The notes under the pieces are model-generated. The model saw nothing but the letters and a program-made list of their open reading frames with translations, did no database searches and was not told the DNA's origin. A program made the position numbers and the translations under genes. A DNA stretch of 37,036 nt. Origin: Actinomycetes bacterium (GTDB lineage Bacteria > Actinomycetota > Acidimicrobiia > Acidimicrobiales > Bog-793). Numbering within the stretch: position 1 is the stretch's first letter; each line of letters starts with the position of its first letter. The stretch lies in contig JAJZMK010000035.1 in the NCBI GenBank assembly GCA_021798275.1, positions 1 to 37,036 on the forward strand, in the 5' to 3' direction. Below, piece after piece: positions 15,474 to 23,293 of the stretch.

Positions 15474-17507
15474 ATGAGTAGGTTCGTAACCGCAACCGCA
15501 ACCGACAAAGGTTATATACGTGCTGTCAACCAGGACAAAGCTTTGGCAACAGACTACCTGGTGGCAGTGGCTGACGGCATGGGAGGGCATGTAGGCGGCG
15601 AAGTGGCGGCCAAGATAGCAATCGATACGCTATATGCCAGTTTTCGGGAAGATAACTCGACAAGCGGCCTTCTAAAAGCCATCAAAGGGGCCAATAAATC
15701 CATCATAGACCGCTCTTTTAAGCAGACAGATCTAAAAGGTATGGGTACGACGCTTGTAGCCGCAGCGTTAGTTGTAGATGAAGATACAATTTCTCATATA
15801 GTGGTGGTCAACGTCGGTGATTCCAGAGGTTATCTCTTGTCTGGAAACGGTGACCTCTCCAGATTGACAGAAGACCACAGTTTGGTAGAAGAGCTTGTCA
15901 GAAGAGGGGAAATCACCGAAGCGCAAGCACTTGTGCATCCCCACCGCCATATTTTGACAAGGGCACTCGGTATAGATGAGAATGTCGAGATAGACGCCTG
16001 GGAACTGGAGGTATCCGGTTCGGCAAGACTACTTTTATGCAGTGACGGGCTTACCAATGAATGCAGTGAATCAGAAATAGGAAGATTGCTAACGCAATAC
16101 GAGGACCCCAGGGAGGCTGCCGAGAAATTAGTCGAGTCGGCATTGGGACATGGCGGAAGCGATAACGTAACCGTAGTGGTGGCCGACATACTTATGTCGC
16201 GGGAAACAGATGGTCTCGCTCAGGCTGATGACGTAAGCGAAGATCCCTTTTTAGGGCTACTTCCCGAAAACTCTCAACCCATAGAGGATGTGCGAAGGGC
16301 GAAAGACGGGCTCTATCCTGGTTTTGAAGGTGAGAATTTCCGAACCGAAAGCCCCCATCAGGCAGAAGAAGGTCTCACGACCGCAACACCTATTATCAGC
16401 GATCAAAGCGGAGAAACCGGGGGAGCGTCCTCTATAGACCGGGGGGAAGATAAAACCGATGCGAGTCCAGCTGGGAAAGAAGGGAAAAAATCCCCTTTTC
16501 TAAGCGGACCCGGGAGCGGAGAGAGTTCTTTTCCCGGTCAAAATTCAGCTACAATACAAGCCGGACATAATTTAAAGCCGGTGACCGGCCAAGTGACTGG
16601 CTCCAAGAAGTCCGTCAAACGCGTCGCTGAAATCGGTAAATCAACAGCGATAAAAGCCAGGAAAAACGGCCGCAGTTCTTTTGTACTAAACCCCAAAGGT
16701 CAATTTAGCGGGCAGCCACAACGTAGCATAAGAGACGTCGCCATTGCCGAAAATGAGGGGATAGAGATACCATCTCCCCCTTTTACTTTTCGGATAGTGC
16801 TTTTCGCCTTCGTTTTCGCCGGCGTCTTTGTCGGGATCGGTGGTGTAATCTATTGGTACCTTCATTCCTCATATTACGTTGGGATAGACAACGGGTACGT
16901 TGCCATCTTCCAAGGCCGCCCCGGAGGTCTTCTTTCTATAAAGCCAACTTTGTATCAAAAAACTAATTTGCCCGTAAATAAGGTTTTTGCTCCGGAGGTG
17001 GGGCAATTGAAGGCCGGGATGATCGAGCCGTCATTGGCCAAGGCAGAGTATATAGTGCATAACCTGTCCAATGCCGGAAGCTATCTGCAATTGCCGGCCG
17101 GCAATTCGGCGCCGGCAGCCGAGTCGTTTCCCGTTCCGGTGGGAGCCACCCCCGTTTTCACAAAACCCGGTATAGCTCCATCCACAACTTTCGTTGTCGT
17201 CACTTCATCACCTACAACCACAACGACCTCTACAACCACAACGACGTCTACGACTAAATCTGCAACCACAACGACCTCTTCAGGACCAACGGGGCGGCGC
17301 AAAGCATCTGTCATAGCAATTCGTTCCCGACAGATCTCTTATGCCTTTGCGGGAAATATTAAACAAGCCGGCAGATACCACAATTTAGTTTCAAAAAGAA
17401 TTGGTGTTTTAGCCACTGACGTATCCGCATCATCCGGAAAAGGTACGCGAGACCGGCAGCCGGTTTTGGTGCCGGCCACAACTACCACCGGCGGTGTGCA
17501 TGGATAA
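15474..17507 (+). CDS. pstP: PP2C-type Ser/Thr phosphatase PstP, extended form
   Basis: A 677-residue membrane phosphatase that dephosphorylates PknB and its targets. The PP2C domain (1-240) has all metal motifs: NQDKA (Asp21), DGMGGH (34-39), GDSRGY (115-120), CSDGLT (189-194) and GGSDNVT (227-233). A long acidic and basic intracellular linker (245-435) leads to one membrane segment (439-463). Outside the cell are the YYVGIDNGYVAIFQG motif, typical of PstP, and a Thr-rich stretch (580-603) before a basic tail. M. tuberculosis PstP has 514 residues, so linker and outer region are clearly enlarged. The end overlaps the next gene by 8 bp, implying coupled translation. Confidence 0.95.
   Translation: MSRFVTATATDKGYIRAVNQDKALATDYLVAVADGMGGHVGGEVAAKIAIDTLYASFREDNSTSGLLKAIKGANKSIIDRSFKQTDLKGMGTTLVAAALVVDEDTISHIVVVNVGDSRGYLLSGNGDLSRLTEDHSLVEELVRRGEITEAQALVHPHRHILTRALGIDENVEIDAWELEVSGSARLLLCSDGLTNECSESEIGRLLTQYEDPREAAEKLVESALGHGGSDNVTVVVADILMSRETDGLAQADDVSEDPFLGLLPENSQPIEDVRRAKDGLYPGFEGENFRTESPHQAEEGLTTATPIISDQSGETGGASSIDRGEDKTDASPAGKEGKKSPFLSGPGSGESSFPGQNSATIQAGHNLKPVTGQVTGSKKSVKRVAEIGKSTAIKARKNGRSSFVLNPKGQFSGQPQRSIRDVAIAENEGIEIPSPPFTFRIVLFAFVFAGVFVGIGGVIYWYLHSSYYVGIDNGYVAIFQGRPGGLLSIKPTLYQKTNLPVNKVFAPEVGQLKAGMIEPSLAKAEYIVHNLSNAGSYLQLPAGNSAPAAESFPVPVGATPVFTKPGIAPSTTFVVVTSSPTTTTTSTTTTTSTTKSATTTTSSGPTGRRKASVIAIRSRQISYAFAGNIKQAGRYHNLVSKRIGVLATDVSASSGKGTRDRQPVLVPATTTTGGVHG
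17214..17279 (+). repeat. 18-bp tandem repeats encoding the Thr-rich part of PstP
   Basis: Units 17214-17231 and 17232-17249 differ by one base. A partial third copy lies at 17264-17279 after an interruption. They encode TTTTTST, similar in character to the repeats in the glycosidase and pknB. Confidence 0.7.
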
Positions 17508-18990
17508 GCGCATCAAATTGATTACTTTGGGGTTACTGCTCTGCTTTTTACTACTTTTTGTGCAGTTGAATAACTTACAAGTTGTCCAAGAAAATTCCCT
17601 CAGGTATAAATCGGCCAATGTCTATGACGATGTGACTCAAAATGTTCTAGACCTACCGAGAGGTGAGATTCTGAGTTCAGACGGGACAGTATTAGCCAAG
17701 TCGGTGCCGTCTCACGACCCTTACGGCTATCAAAGGCTCTATCCCAAAGGATCTCTGTTTGCCGATATTACCGGCTATTTTGACGTGGTAGACGGTGCGA
17801 TCCAATACGGCGTGGAAGCTACTTACAACAATTATCTGGAATCGCACGTAACCTCCGCGGGGAGTTTGAACGGTTTGATAGGCCAGCAAGTTGGGACCGA
17901 TACTTTAGTCCTTACTTTGAATACAAAATTGCAAGAGGTAGCTGCCGAGGCTCTGGGCGGAAAAGTCGGCGCCGTGGTGGCCATTGATCCCGTCAACGGA
18001 GATATTTTGGCACTGTACTCCAATCCTACCTATAACCCCAATTTACTGGCTTCCCATAACGCGGCATTTGTCGAAAAAGAAGCCAGGAAATTGGAAGATC
18101 TTTCCGATCCCGCGGCATCTCCTTTGATCGATGGGGCAACACAGCTGACGTATCCGCCGGGGTCGACTTTCAAAATAGTGACCACATCGACGATATACGA
18201 CTACGATCCCCATCTTGCCGCTATTTCTTACCCCTTTTTACCCTCAATAGTCTTGCCGGATTCTAATGTACCTCTACACAACTTCGACAACGAAGTATGC
18301 GGAGGAAGCTTAGCGGAAGCGCTTGCCGTATCTTGCGACACCACATATTCACAAATAGGCCTGGATTTAGGTGGCGATTTAATGTATAAGCAGGCTAAGA
18401 GATTTGGTTTTGATCAAGTTCCCCCGATTGATTTGCCGGGTGCGACGCCCTCTCAGTTCCCGGCTCCTTCAACTATTTCACCCCCGTTTTTGGCATACTC
18501 GGCTATAGGCCAGGGTAACGTCAGGGAATCTGCTTTACAGGACGCTATGGTAACGGCGGCGATAGCCGACGGCGGCAGATTGATGACTCCACACGTCTTG
18601 GGGCGTGTCATAGGTCCCCAAGGCCAGGTTGTATATACTTATCACCCCCATATGTGGTTGCAGGCAACAACCCCATCCACGGCAGCGGCCGTCAGAGAAT
18701 TGATGCTTGGTGTGACTGAGAACCCGGCGGGAACGGCAGCCACGCAGTCATGGCCGGCGGGAGTTCAGGTGGCGGCCAAAACCGGTACGGCTCAGAATGG
18801 CACCAATGCCTGTATAGACGACTGGCTGGTAGCCACTGCTCCGGCCGGAGATAAGCAGGTGCCAAAAGTGGCGGTTGCCGCTGTTGTCAGCGGCGCCGGC
18901 GCCGGAGTCGTCTGCGACGGGACCGGGGCAGCGGTAGCCGGACCCGTTGTATCACAGGTTTTGACGGCGGCTTTGAAATACGGATTGTAG
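17500..18990 (+). CDS. pbpA: Class B penicillin-binding protein PbpA (transpeptidase)
   Basis: A 496-residue monofunctional peptidoglycan transpeptidase. Residues 7-24 form the single membrane anchor, followed by a short PBP-dimer region (DLPRGEILSSDGTVLA, 51-66) and the catalytic domain. The active-site motifs are STFK (Ser222-Lys225), SCD (278-280) in place of the usual SxN, and KTGT (427-430). SxD also occurs in E. coli PBP2, so activity is likely kept. The ATG at 17500 overlaps the pstP end; a GTG at 17494 is also in frame. In mycobacteria rodA, the partner glycosyltransferase, lies directly upstream. It is absent here, so a SEDS partner must be encoded elsewhere. Confidence 0.95.
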   Translation: MDKRIKLITLGLLLCFLLLFVQLNNLQVVQENSLRYKSANVYDDVTQNVLDLPRGEILSSDGTVLAKSVPSHDPYGYQRLYPKGSLFADITGYFDVVDGAIQYGVEATYNNYLESHVTSAGSLNGLIGQQVGTDTLVLTLNTKLQEVAAEALGGKVGAVVAIDPVNGDILALYSNPTYNPNLLASHNAAFVEKEARKLEDLSDPAASPLIDGATQLTYPPGSTFKIVTTSTIYDYDPHLAAISYPFLPSIVLPDSNVPLHNFDNEVCGGSLAEALAVSCDTTYSQIGLDLGGDLMYKQAKRFGFDQVPPIDLPGATPSQFPAPSTISPPFLAYSAIGQGNVRESALQDAMVTAAIADGGRLMTPHVLGRVIGPQGQVVYTYHPHMWLQATTPSTAAAVRELMLGVTENPAGTAATQSWPAGVQVAAKTGTAQNGTNACIDDWLVATAPAGDKQVPKVAVAAVVSGAGAGVVCDGTGAAVAGPVVSQVLTAALKYGL

Positions 18991-19137
18991 ATGTTAGAGC
19001 ATGTTTTATGACCCGTTTTTAAAATGTGAATTAGGGCAACAAATATCTCCTGGAAGATGTCGGGCGGGATATCAAATCAGACAAGCAGATCCAAAGTAGG
19101 GTATGAATAAAAATGCAATTTCGAACAGAACAGACTA

Positions 19138-19166
19138 TTGTATTAGTCAGTGCGAGACCATATAGG
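19138..19166 (+). promoter_or_regulatory. Candidate promoter of pknB
   Basis: TTGTAT (19138-19143) is followed after 17 bp by TATAGG (19161-19166). The predicted start, near 19174, is about 4 bases from the ATG at 19178, so the message may be leaderless. No ribosome site is seen. The 187-bp gap after pbpA supports separate transcription. Confidence 0.4.
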
Positions 19167-19177
19167 CAGATTATAAA

Positions 19178-21298
19178 ATGACGACGAACCAGCCACCTAT
19201 ATATAACGGCCGCTATGAATTAAGGAGCCAAATAGCTCGAGGCGGTACGGCTCAGGTCTATTTGGCGCGAGATTTGGTTTTGGACAGGCCGGTTGCTCTG
19301 AAGGTATTATTCCCGGAGTTTGCCACGGACCATTTGTTTGTGGAACGATTCCGCCGGGAAGGCCAAGCTGCCGCCAACTTATCCCACCCGAATATCGTTC
19401 CCGTTTTTGACTGGGGAGAATCGGACTCAAGTTACTTTATCGTCATGGAATACATCGACGGAGAACCGCTTTCGGCAATTATCAAGGCCGAGGCACCGCT
19501 CATTCCCGCCCAGGCGGCCTCCATAGGTATCGGCATTGCCAAAGCTCTTTCTTACGCACACAGACATGGTGTGGTCCACAGAGACGTTAAGCCAAGCAAT
19601 GTGTTGATAACCACCGACGGACAGGTTAAAGTGACGGACTTTGGTATAGCGCGGGCTATAGGTTCGGACGAGCAGGTGACTCAAACGGGTCTTGTTATGG
19701 GAACAGCCACCTATTTTTCTCCTGAGCAGGCACAAGGTTTGCCGGTCGACGGCCGGAGCGACATATATTCACTCGGTGTAGTCCTTTACGAGATGGTGAC
19801 GGGACAGCCTCCTTTTTCCGGGGATAATCCGGTATCGATTGCTTATCAGCATGTACGAGAGCAGCCTCCGTCGGTGCGTTCCTTGGTACCGGAAGTACCG
19901 GTTGACCTTGAAGCCATTATTATGCAAGCCATGGCGAAGATGCCAGGTGAACGTTACGGAACGGCTCAGGAATTACAAGCCGACCTGGAGAGGTTCGTCC
20001 AGGGAATAAGAGTTGCCGCCACGGTCTCTGCACCGGTAAATAATGCCGCGTTGGAACAGACCCAGATGGTAGATCAGCAAACCCAGCTACTCTCGGCTCC
20101 TGTCGTCGCTACGATGGGAGCCATAGACGCCACTACCATATCTCCGGCTGTCAGTCAGGGCAACATACCAAAAGCCAAGGCCAAGACCAACACTCCAAAG
20201 TGGGCGGCCTTATCCTTGATCTTACTGATCGCTATCGGAGTGGTTGTATATTTCGGTGGCAGAGATCTCGGTTATTTCGGTGCTACAAAATTTATCAAAG
20301 TCCCTAGCCTGGAGGGCAAGAAAGAATCGACGGCTTCTTCTGTTTTGAGAAACGACGGACTTACTCCAATCATTGTTTACGGTGCACCGTCTAAAACAGA
20401 CGCCGGTAGAGTATCGACCCAGCATCCAAAAGCCGGCTCTGAACTCAGACAAGGTGATCAAGTGACTATCGTCATAGCTTCCCAAGTAAAAGAGATCAAA
20501 GTTCCGAAAATTACCGGTATGAATGAGTTGCAAGCTTCCAACAAACTTATCGGAGACGGTTTTAGGGTAAAGGTTAACTTATTGCCGGCAACAAGCTCTT
20601 CTGAATCACAAGGTACCGTGATCAGCCAACATCCAGGAGCGGGCTCAATGCGGGAACCGAAATCGGAAGTGACTATCGGAGTTATCGAAGGTGCGAAAGA
20701 GATACAAGTTCCCAATTTGGTCAATACGGCCTACACGCAAGTTTCCTCTACACTGACGAAAGATAAGTTGATTGAGGGAAGTACCACATACGAGTTTTCC
20801 TCGACTGTGCCGAAAGGTTACGTAATTTCCACGTCCCCGGCAGGTGGCACGAATGTTTTCCCAAGCTCATCTGTAAGTATCGTCGTGTCTAAAGGATCCG
20901 GTGTTACCATACCTCTGCTGACCGGGTACTCTTTTGCTCAGGCATCTCAATCCCTACAGTCTCTCGGTATTACCAGAATCGTGGAAAGGTATAAGCCTAC
21001 CGCCATCGCCGGAGCTATAGGGAACGTTTTATATACCTCGCCGGCAGCCGGAAAAGTTGTTCCTCCCGGATCACAAATCATCGTGGTAATGGGAATTCCA
21101 GAGAATAACACCACCACGACCACGGCGACGAACTCCGGACTAACCACGACCACGGCGACGAACTCCGGACTCACGACGACCACGGCGACAAATTCAGGCA
21201 ACTCAGGCAACTCAGGTATCGCCACAACAACGACGCCGGGACTGCCGCCAGCCCCTGGGCCTGGAAACGGCAATGGCAATGGGAATGGCAATGGATGA
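19178..21298 (+). CDS. pknB: Ser/Thr protein kinase PknB with four PASTA domains
   Basis: A 706-residue transmembrane kinase that senses peptidoglycan fragments or lipid II and controls growth and division. The kinase domain (13-275) has the glycine loop IARGGTAQVYLA (19-30), Lys42, HRDVKPSN (134-141), DFG (154-156) and GTATYFSPEQ (175-184). A Thr/Gln-rich juxtamembrane region leads to one membrane segment (342-360). Four extracellular PASTA repeats follow at about 372-436, 438-505, 508-573 and 575-640. The tail (641-706) is a low-complexity Thr-, then Gly/Asn-rich stretch encoded by tandem DNA repeats, which mycobacterial PknB lacks. There is no pknA beside it, so this is the only kinase of the block. 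It is convergent with trpG/pabA. Confidence 0.96.
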   Translation: MTTNQPPIYNGRYELRSQIARGGTAQVYLARDLVLDRPVALKVLFPEFATDHLFVERFRREGQAAANLSHPNIVPVFDWGESDSSYFIVMEYIDGEPLSAIIKAEAPLIPAQAASIGIGIAKALSYAHRHGVVHRDVKPSNVLITTDGQVKVTDFGIARAIGSDEQVTQTGLVMGTATYFSPEQAQGLPVDGRSDIYSLGVVLYEMVTGQPPFSGDNPVSIAYQHVREQPPSVRSLVPEVPVDLEAIIMQAMAKMPGERYGTAQELQADLERFVQGIRVAATVSAPVNNAALEQTQMVDQQTQLLSAPVVATMGAIDATTISPAVSQGNIPKAKAKTNTPKWAALSLILLIAIGVVVYFGGRDLGYFGATKFIKVPSLEGKKESTASSVLRNDGLTPIIVYGAPSKTDAGRVSTQHPKAGSELRQGDQVTIVIASQVKEIKVPKITGMNELQASNKLIGDGFRVKVNLLPATSSSESQGTVISQHPGAGSMREPKSEVTIGVIEGAKEIQVPNLVNTAYTQVSSTLTKDKLIEGSTTYEFSSTVPKGYVISTSPAGGTNVFPSSSVSIVVSKGSGVTIPLLTGYSFAQASQSLQSLGITRIVERYKPTAIAGAIGNVLYTSPAAGKVVPPGSQIIVVMGIPENNTTTTTATNSGLTTTTATNSGLTTTTATNSGNSGNSGIATTTTPGLPPAPGPGNGNGNGNGNG
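21113..21202 (+). repeat. 30-bp tandem repeat, three copies, in the pknB tail
   Basis: Units at 21113-21142, 21143-21172 and 21173-21202 encode TTTTATNSGL. The third copy has drifted. A short run of NSG units and then GGCAAT/GGGAAT (Gly-Asn) repeats continues to 21295. All keep the reading frame. Confidence 0.85.
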
Positions 21299-21384
21299 TT
21301 CCGAGAATAGGGCTGATAACGCTGGAATATCTATTTAGAGCCCGAATCTTAGAACGATAAAGCGAAGAAGGGCTTGTGAAATTG

Positions 21385-21402
21385 AAAAGCTGGGGCTTTT
21401 TT
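21385..21402 (+). terminator. Probable terminator after pknB
   Basis: AAAAGC and GCTTTT form a 6-bp stem around TGGG, followed by TT. It lies 86 bp after the pknB stop in the convergent gap before trpG/pabA. The stem is short, so termination may be partial. Confidence 0.5.
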
Positions 21403-21539
21403 GGGTGTGAGTTGCGGTTCTTTTTCAAAATACAGACAAGAGGCCGTGGTCGATATAGAAACGGTTCTTGTTTGGCGAAATAAGCCCCCGATGTCGGTTG
21501 TCAGTCTCTTTGACTTCGGACGTTTTCAATCCAGACGGA

Positions 21540-22148
21540 TCAGACCTTGCTTGCTTCGGCTTTGCTTAGGGTAATCTGTCGCAGGAAATTCCCTATGAGC
21601 TCATGTCCGTTTTTTGTCATGATCGACTCAGGGTGGAATTGGACGCCCTCTACGGGTAATTCTTTATGACGTAAGCCCATGATAACACCATCTTGTGTCG
21701 TGGCTGATACAATCAATACCTCCGGCACGCTCTCAGGTTCTACGATCAGGGAATGATAGCGCGTGGCCTCAAAGGGATTGGGGATATTGACAAATATGCC
21801 TTTTCCATCGTGGCTGATGTTCGAAGTTTTGCCGTGCATAATCTCTCTGGCCCGTACGACTTTTCCGCCATAAAGTTCACCTATGCATTGATGCCCAAGG
21901 CATACGCCGAGTACGGGTATGAAATGTGATCCGAAATAGCGAATTGCCTCCATGCTGATACCGGAGTCTGAAGGTGTTCCCGGCCCAGGAGAGATCAAAA
22001 CGCCGTCCGGTTCAGTCTTTTTTAATTCTTCGATCGACAGGGAGTCATTTCGCACCACAATAGGATCGGCTCCCAACTCACCCAAGTACTGGACCAGGTT
22101 GTAGACAAAACTGTCGTAATTATCAATAACTAATATTTTTCCTATCAC
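21540..22148 (-). CDS. pabA: Glutamine amidotransferase subunit of anthranilate / aminodeoxychorismate synthase
   Basis: A 202-residue class I glutamine amidotransferase that releases ammonia from glutamine for a chorismate-using partner, TrpE (tryptophan) or PabB (folate). The triad is Cys83 (GVCLGHQCIG), His172 and Glu174 (VQFHPESIMT). The NYDSFVYNLVQYLGELGA start and LISPGPGTP oxyanion loop are typical. It is named trpG or pabA in different genomes, and the two uses cannot be separated by sequence. No trpE or pabB lies nearby. The start is a GTG at 22148, and a TATAAT-like box about 45 bases upstream may be its promoter. Its place between pknB and crgA matches mycobacterial synteny. Confidence 0.93.
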   Translation of the reverse strand: MIGKILVIDNYDSFVYNLVQYLGELGADPIVVRNDSLSIEELKKTEPDGVLISPGPGTPSDSGISMEAIRYFGSHFIPVLGVCLGHQCIGELYGGKVVRAREIMHGKTSNISHDGKGIFVNIPNPFEATRYHSLIVEPESVPEVLIVSATTQDGVIMGLRHKELPVEGVQFHPESIMTKNGHELIGNFLRQITLSKAEASKV

Positions 22149-22199
22149 AATTTAAGAGGTTAGCCGCATTTGTCGTTCAAAGATGGCTAATCTTATATT

Positions 22200-22541
22200 A
22201 TGACCGTACGGGCTAAGGCAAAAAGTAAAATAACAGAAAGAAAGATCCCGGTAGATGGAGGGGGGGTTCCCGATTCTTTTGACGGGACTCCGGCCAGAGA
22301 GCGATCACCAAGGCAGACCTCGAACAGGACGGACGGACGTTACACGGCACCGATTCCAAAGTCTGTGAAGCGTAGCCCGAGATGGTACCCCTATGTGATA
22401 CTCGGACTTCTTATCTTCGGCGTCCTGATCATTATCCTCAATTTTGTGGGGGCATTGCCATCCAGTCCCACTAACTGGTATACCTTGGTAGGACTGCTGA
22501 CGATCCTGGTTTCAGTTGTCATGGGTACAAGGTACAGGTAG
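22200..22541 (+). CDS. crgA: Cell division protein CrgA
   Basis: A 113-residue small membrane protein of the actinobacterial CrgA family, which binds FtsZ, FtsQ, FtsI and CwsA and helps assemble or restrain the divisome. The N-terminal 60 residues are basic and disordered. The family hallmark SPRWYPYVI leads into the first membrane segment (about 62-85). A PTNWY loop precedes the second (about 92-108), and the chain ends in TRYR, close to the usual MRWR ending. The N-terminal part is longer than in Streptomyces or Mycobacterium. The ATG at 22200 has no ribosome site and is divergent from the trpG/pabA gene across 51 bp. Location next to the pknB cluster supports the call. Confidence 0.88.
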   Translation: MTVRAKAKSKITERKIPVDGGGVPDSFDGTPARERSPRQTSNRTDGRYTAPIPKSVKRSPRWYPYVILGLLIFGVLIIILNFVGALPSSPTNWYTLVGLLTILVSVVMGTRYR

Positions 22542-22995
22542 GCTTTAAGCGCGTATTTAGACCGAGACAATTATCGCTTTACTTTTCTCTCTAGACGCCG
22601 CATAGAACGCGGTAGATATTTATCTTTTGTAGCTAAGGTCAGACTAATACAGGAGAACCTGACGAAGTCTCATCAGAGATCTCCGCTGCGTTGAGAGGTA
22701 TTTCTATAGCTCAAAAAAGTGCTTGATCGCATGGCAAGGGCGCTTATCAAAATAAGCCGTAATCAATTATAATTTTTTTTTTCTACAGGCCATGCGTCGT
22801 GTAGCCAACAGCAGAATGTGATATTGTGCGACATATTGAGATAGAAAATATCTGGAATTATAGTTTATTATCATCTATATGATATAAGTGTATTTATTGG
22901 GTAAATAATATGGGTTGGATACTATGATCTTGAAACAATTAAAAATACCTTGATTTTATGTAGTAAAAATTTTTGACTTGCTGGTAGTCGAGGTC

Positions 22996-23037
22996 CCGTT
23001 AGCAGCATAAACCGTTGGCAGCTAACATTTTTAGCTG
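22996..23037 (+). promoter_or_regulatory. Mutually exclusive stems upstream of metE
   Basis: CCGTTAGCAGC (22996-23006) and CCGTTGGCAGC (23012-23022) are direct repeats. GTTAGC (22998-23003) can pair with GCTAAC (23021-23026). Alternatively CAGCTAA (23019-23025) can pair with TTAGCTG (23031-23037). Overlapping alternatives of this type are typical of attenuators, but the element matches no riboswitch known to me. Confidence 0.35.
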
Positions 23038-23245
23038 TATAGCATCACAGCCTTTTGTATGGGGAAGAAATTCAGCCTCATGACAATTTGTAGCCATTCG
23101 TAATCGTCATATCGAGCGATATAAGATCTTTTGTGAAAAACTCCTTTATTCTCCATGATCCTTTATGGGTATGAAATTGACGATAGATAGGGCAGCATCT
23201 TTACATCTAAGAAATTATTTAAGAGATGAAACATAAAATATTGTG

Positions 23246-23273
23246 CTCAAGCCGTTCCCGTTTCCGGTTTGAG
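23246..23273 (+). promoter_or_regulatory. Hairpin just before the metE ribosome site
   Basis: CTCAAGCCG (23246-23254) pairs with CGGTTTGAG (23265-23273), with one G-U pair, around a 10-nt loop. It ends 9 bases before GGAGAAAG and could modulate initiation at metE. Confidence 0.45.
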
Positions 23274-23293
23274 TGAGATTTGGAGAAAGCATA

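Larger units (their letters stand above)
22542..23293 (+). other. Long intergenic region and probable leader of metE
   Basis: About 750 bp without a convincing gene. The first part (22600-22700) has several complementary segments, for example GTCAG (22638-22642) with CTGAC (22659-22663), and AGACT (22641-22645) with AGTCT (22666-22670), which exclude each other. A small hairpin (GCTTAT-CAAA-ATAAGC) precedes a run of ten T at 22773-22782. The rest is AT-rich, with two metE-proximal structures listed separately. No cobalamin, SAM or T-box consensus was recognised. Confidence 0.45.

Noticed and set aside
20947-21291. Minus-strand frame rich in Val and Pro
   Set aside because: It is the antisense shadow of the Thr-rich tail of pknB.
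22561-23272. Known riboswitch (cobalamin, SAM, T-box) before metE
   Set aside because: No consensus box of these families could be found by eye; only unclassified stems are present.
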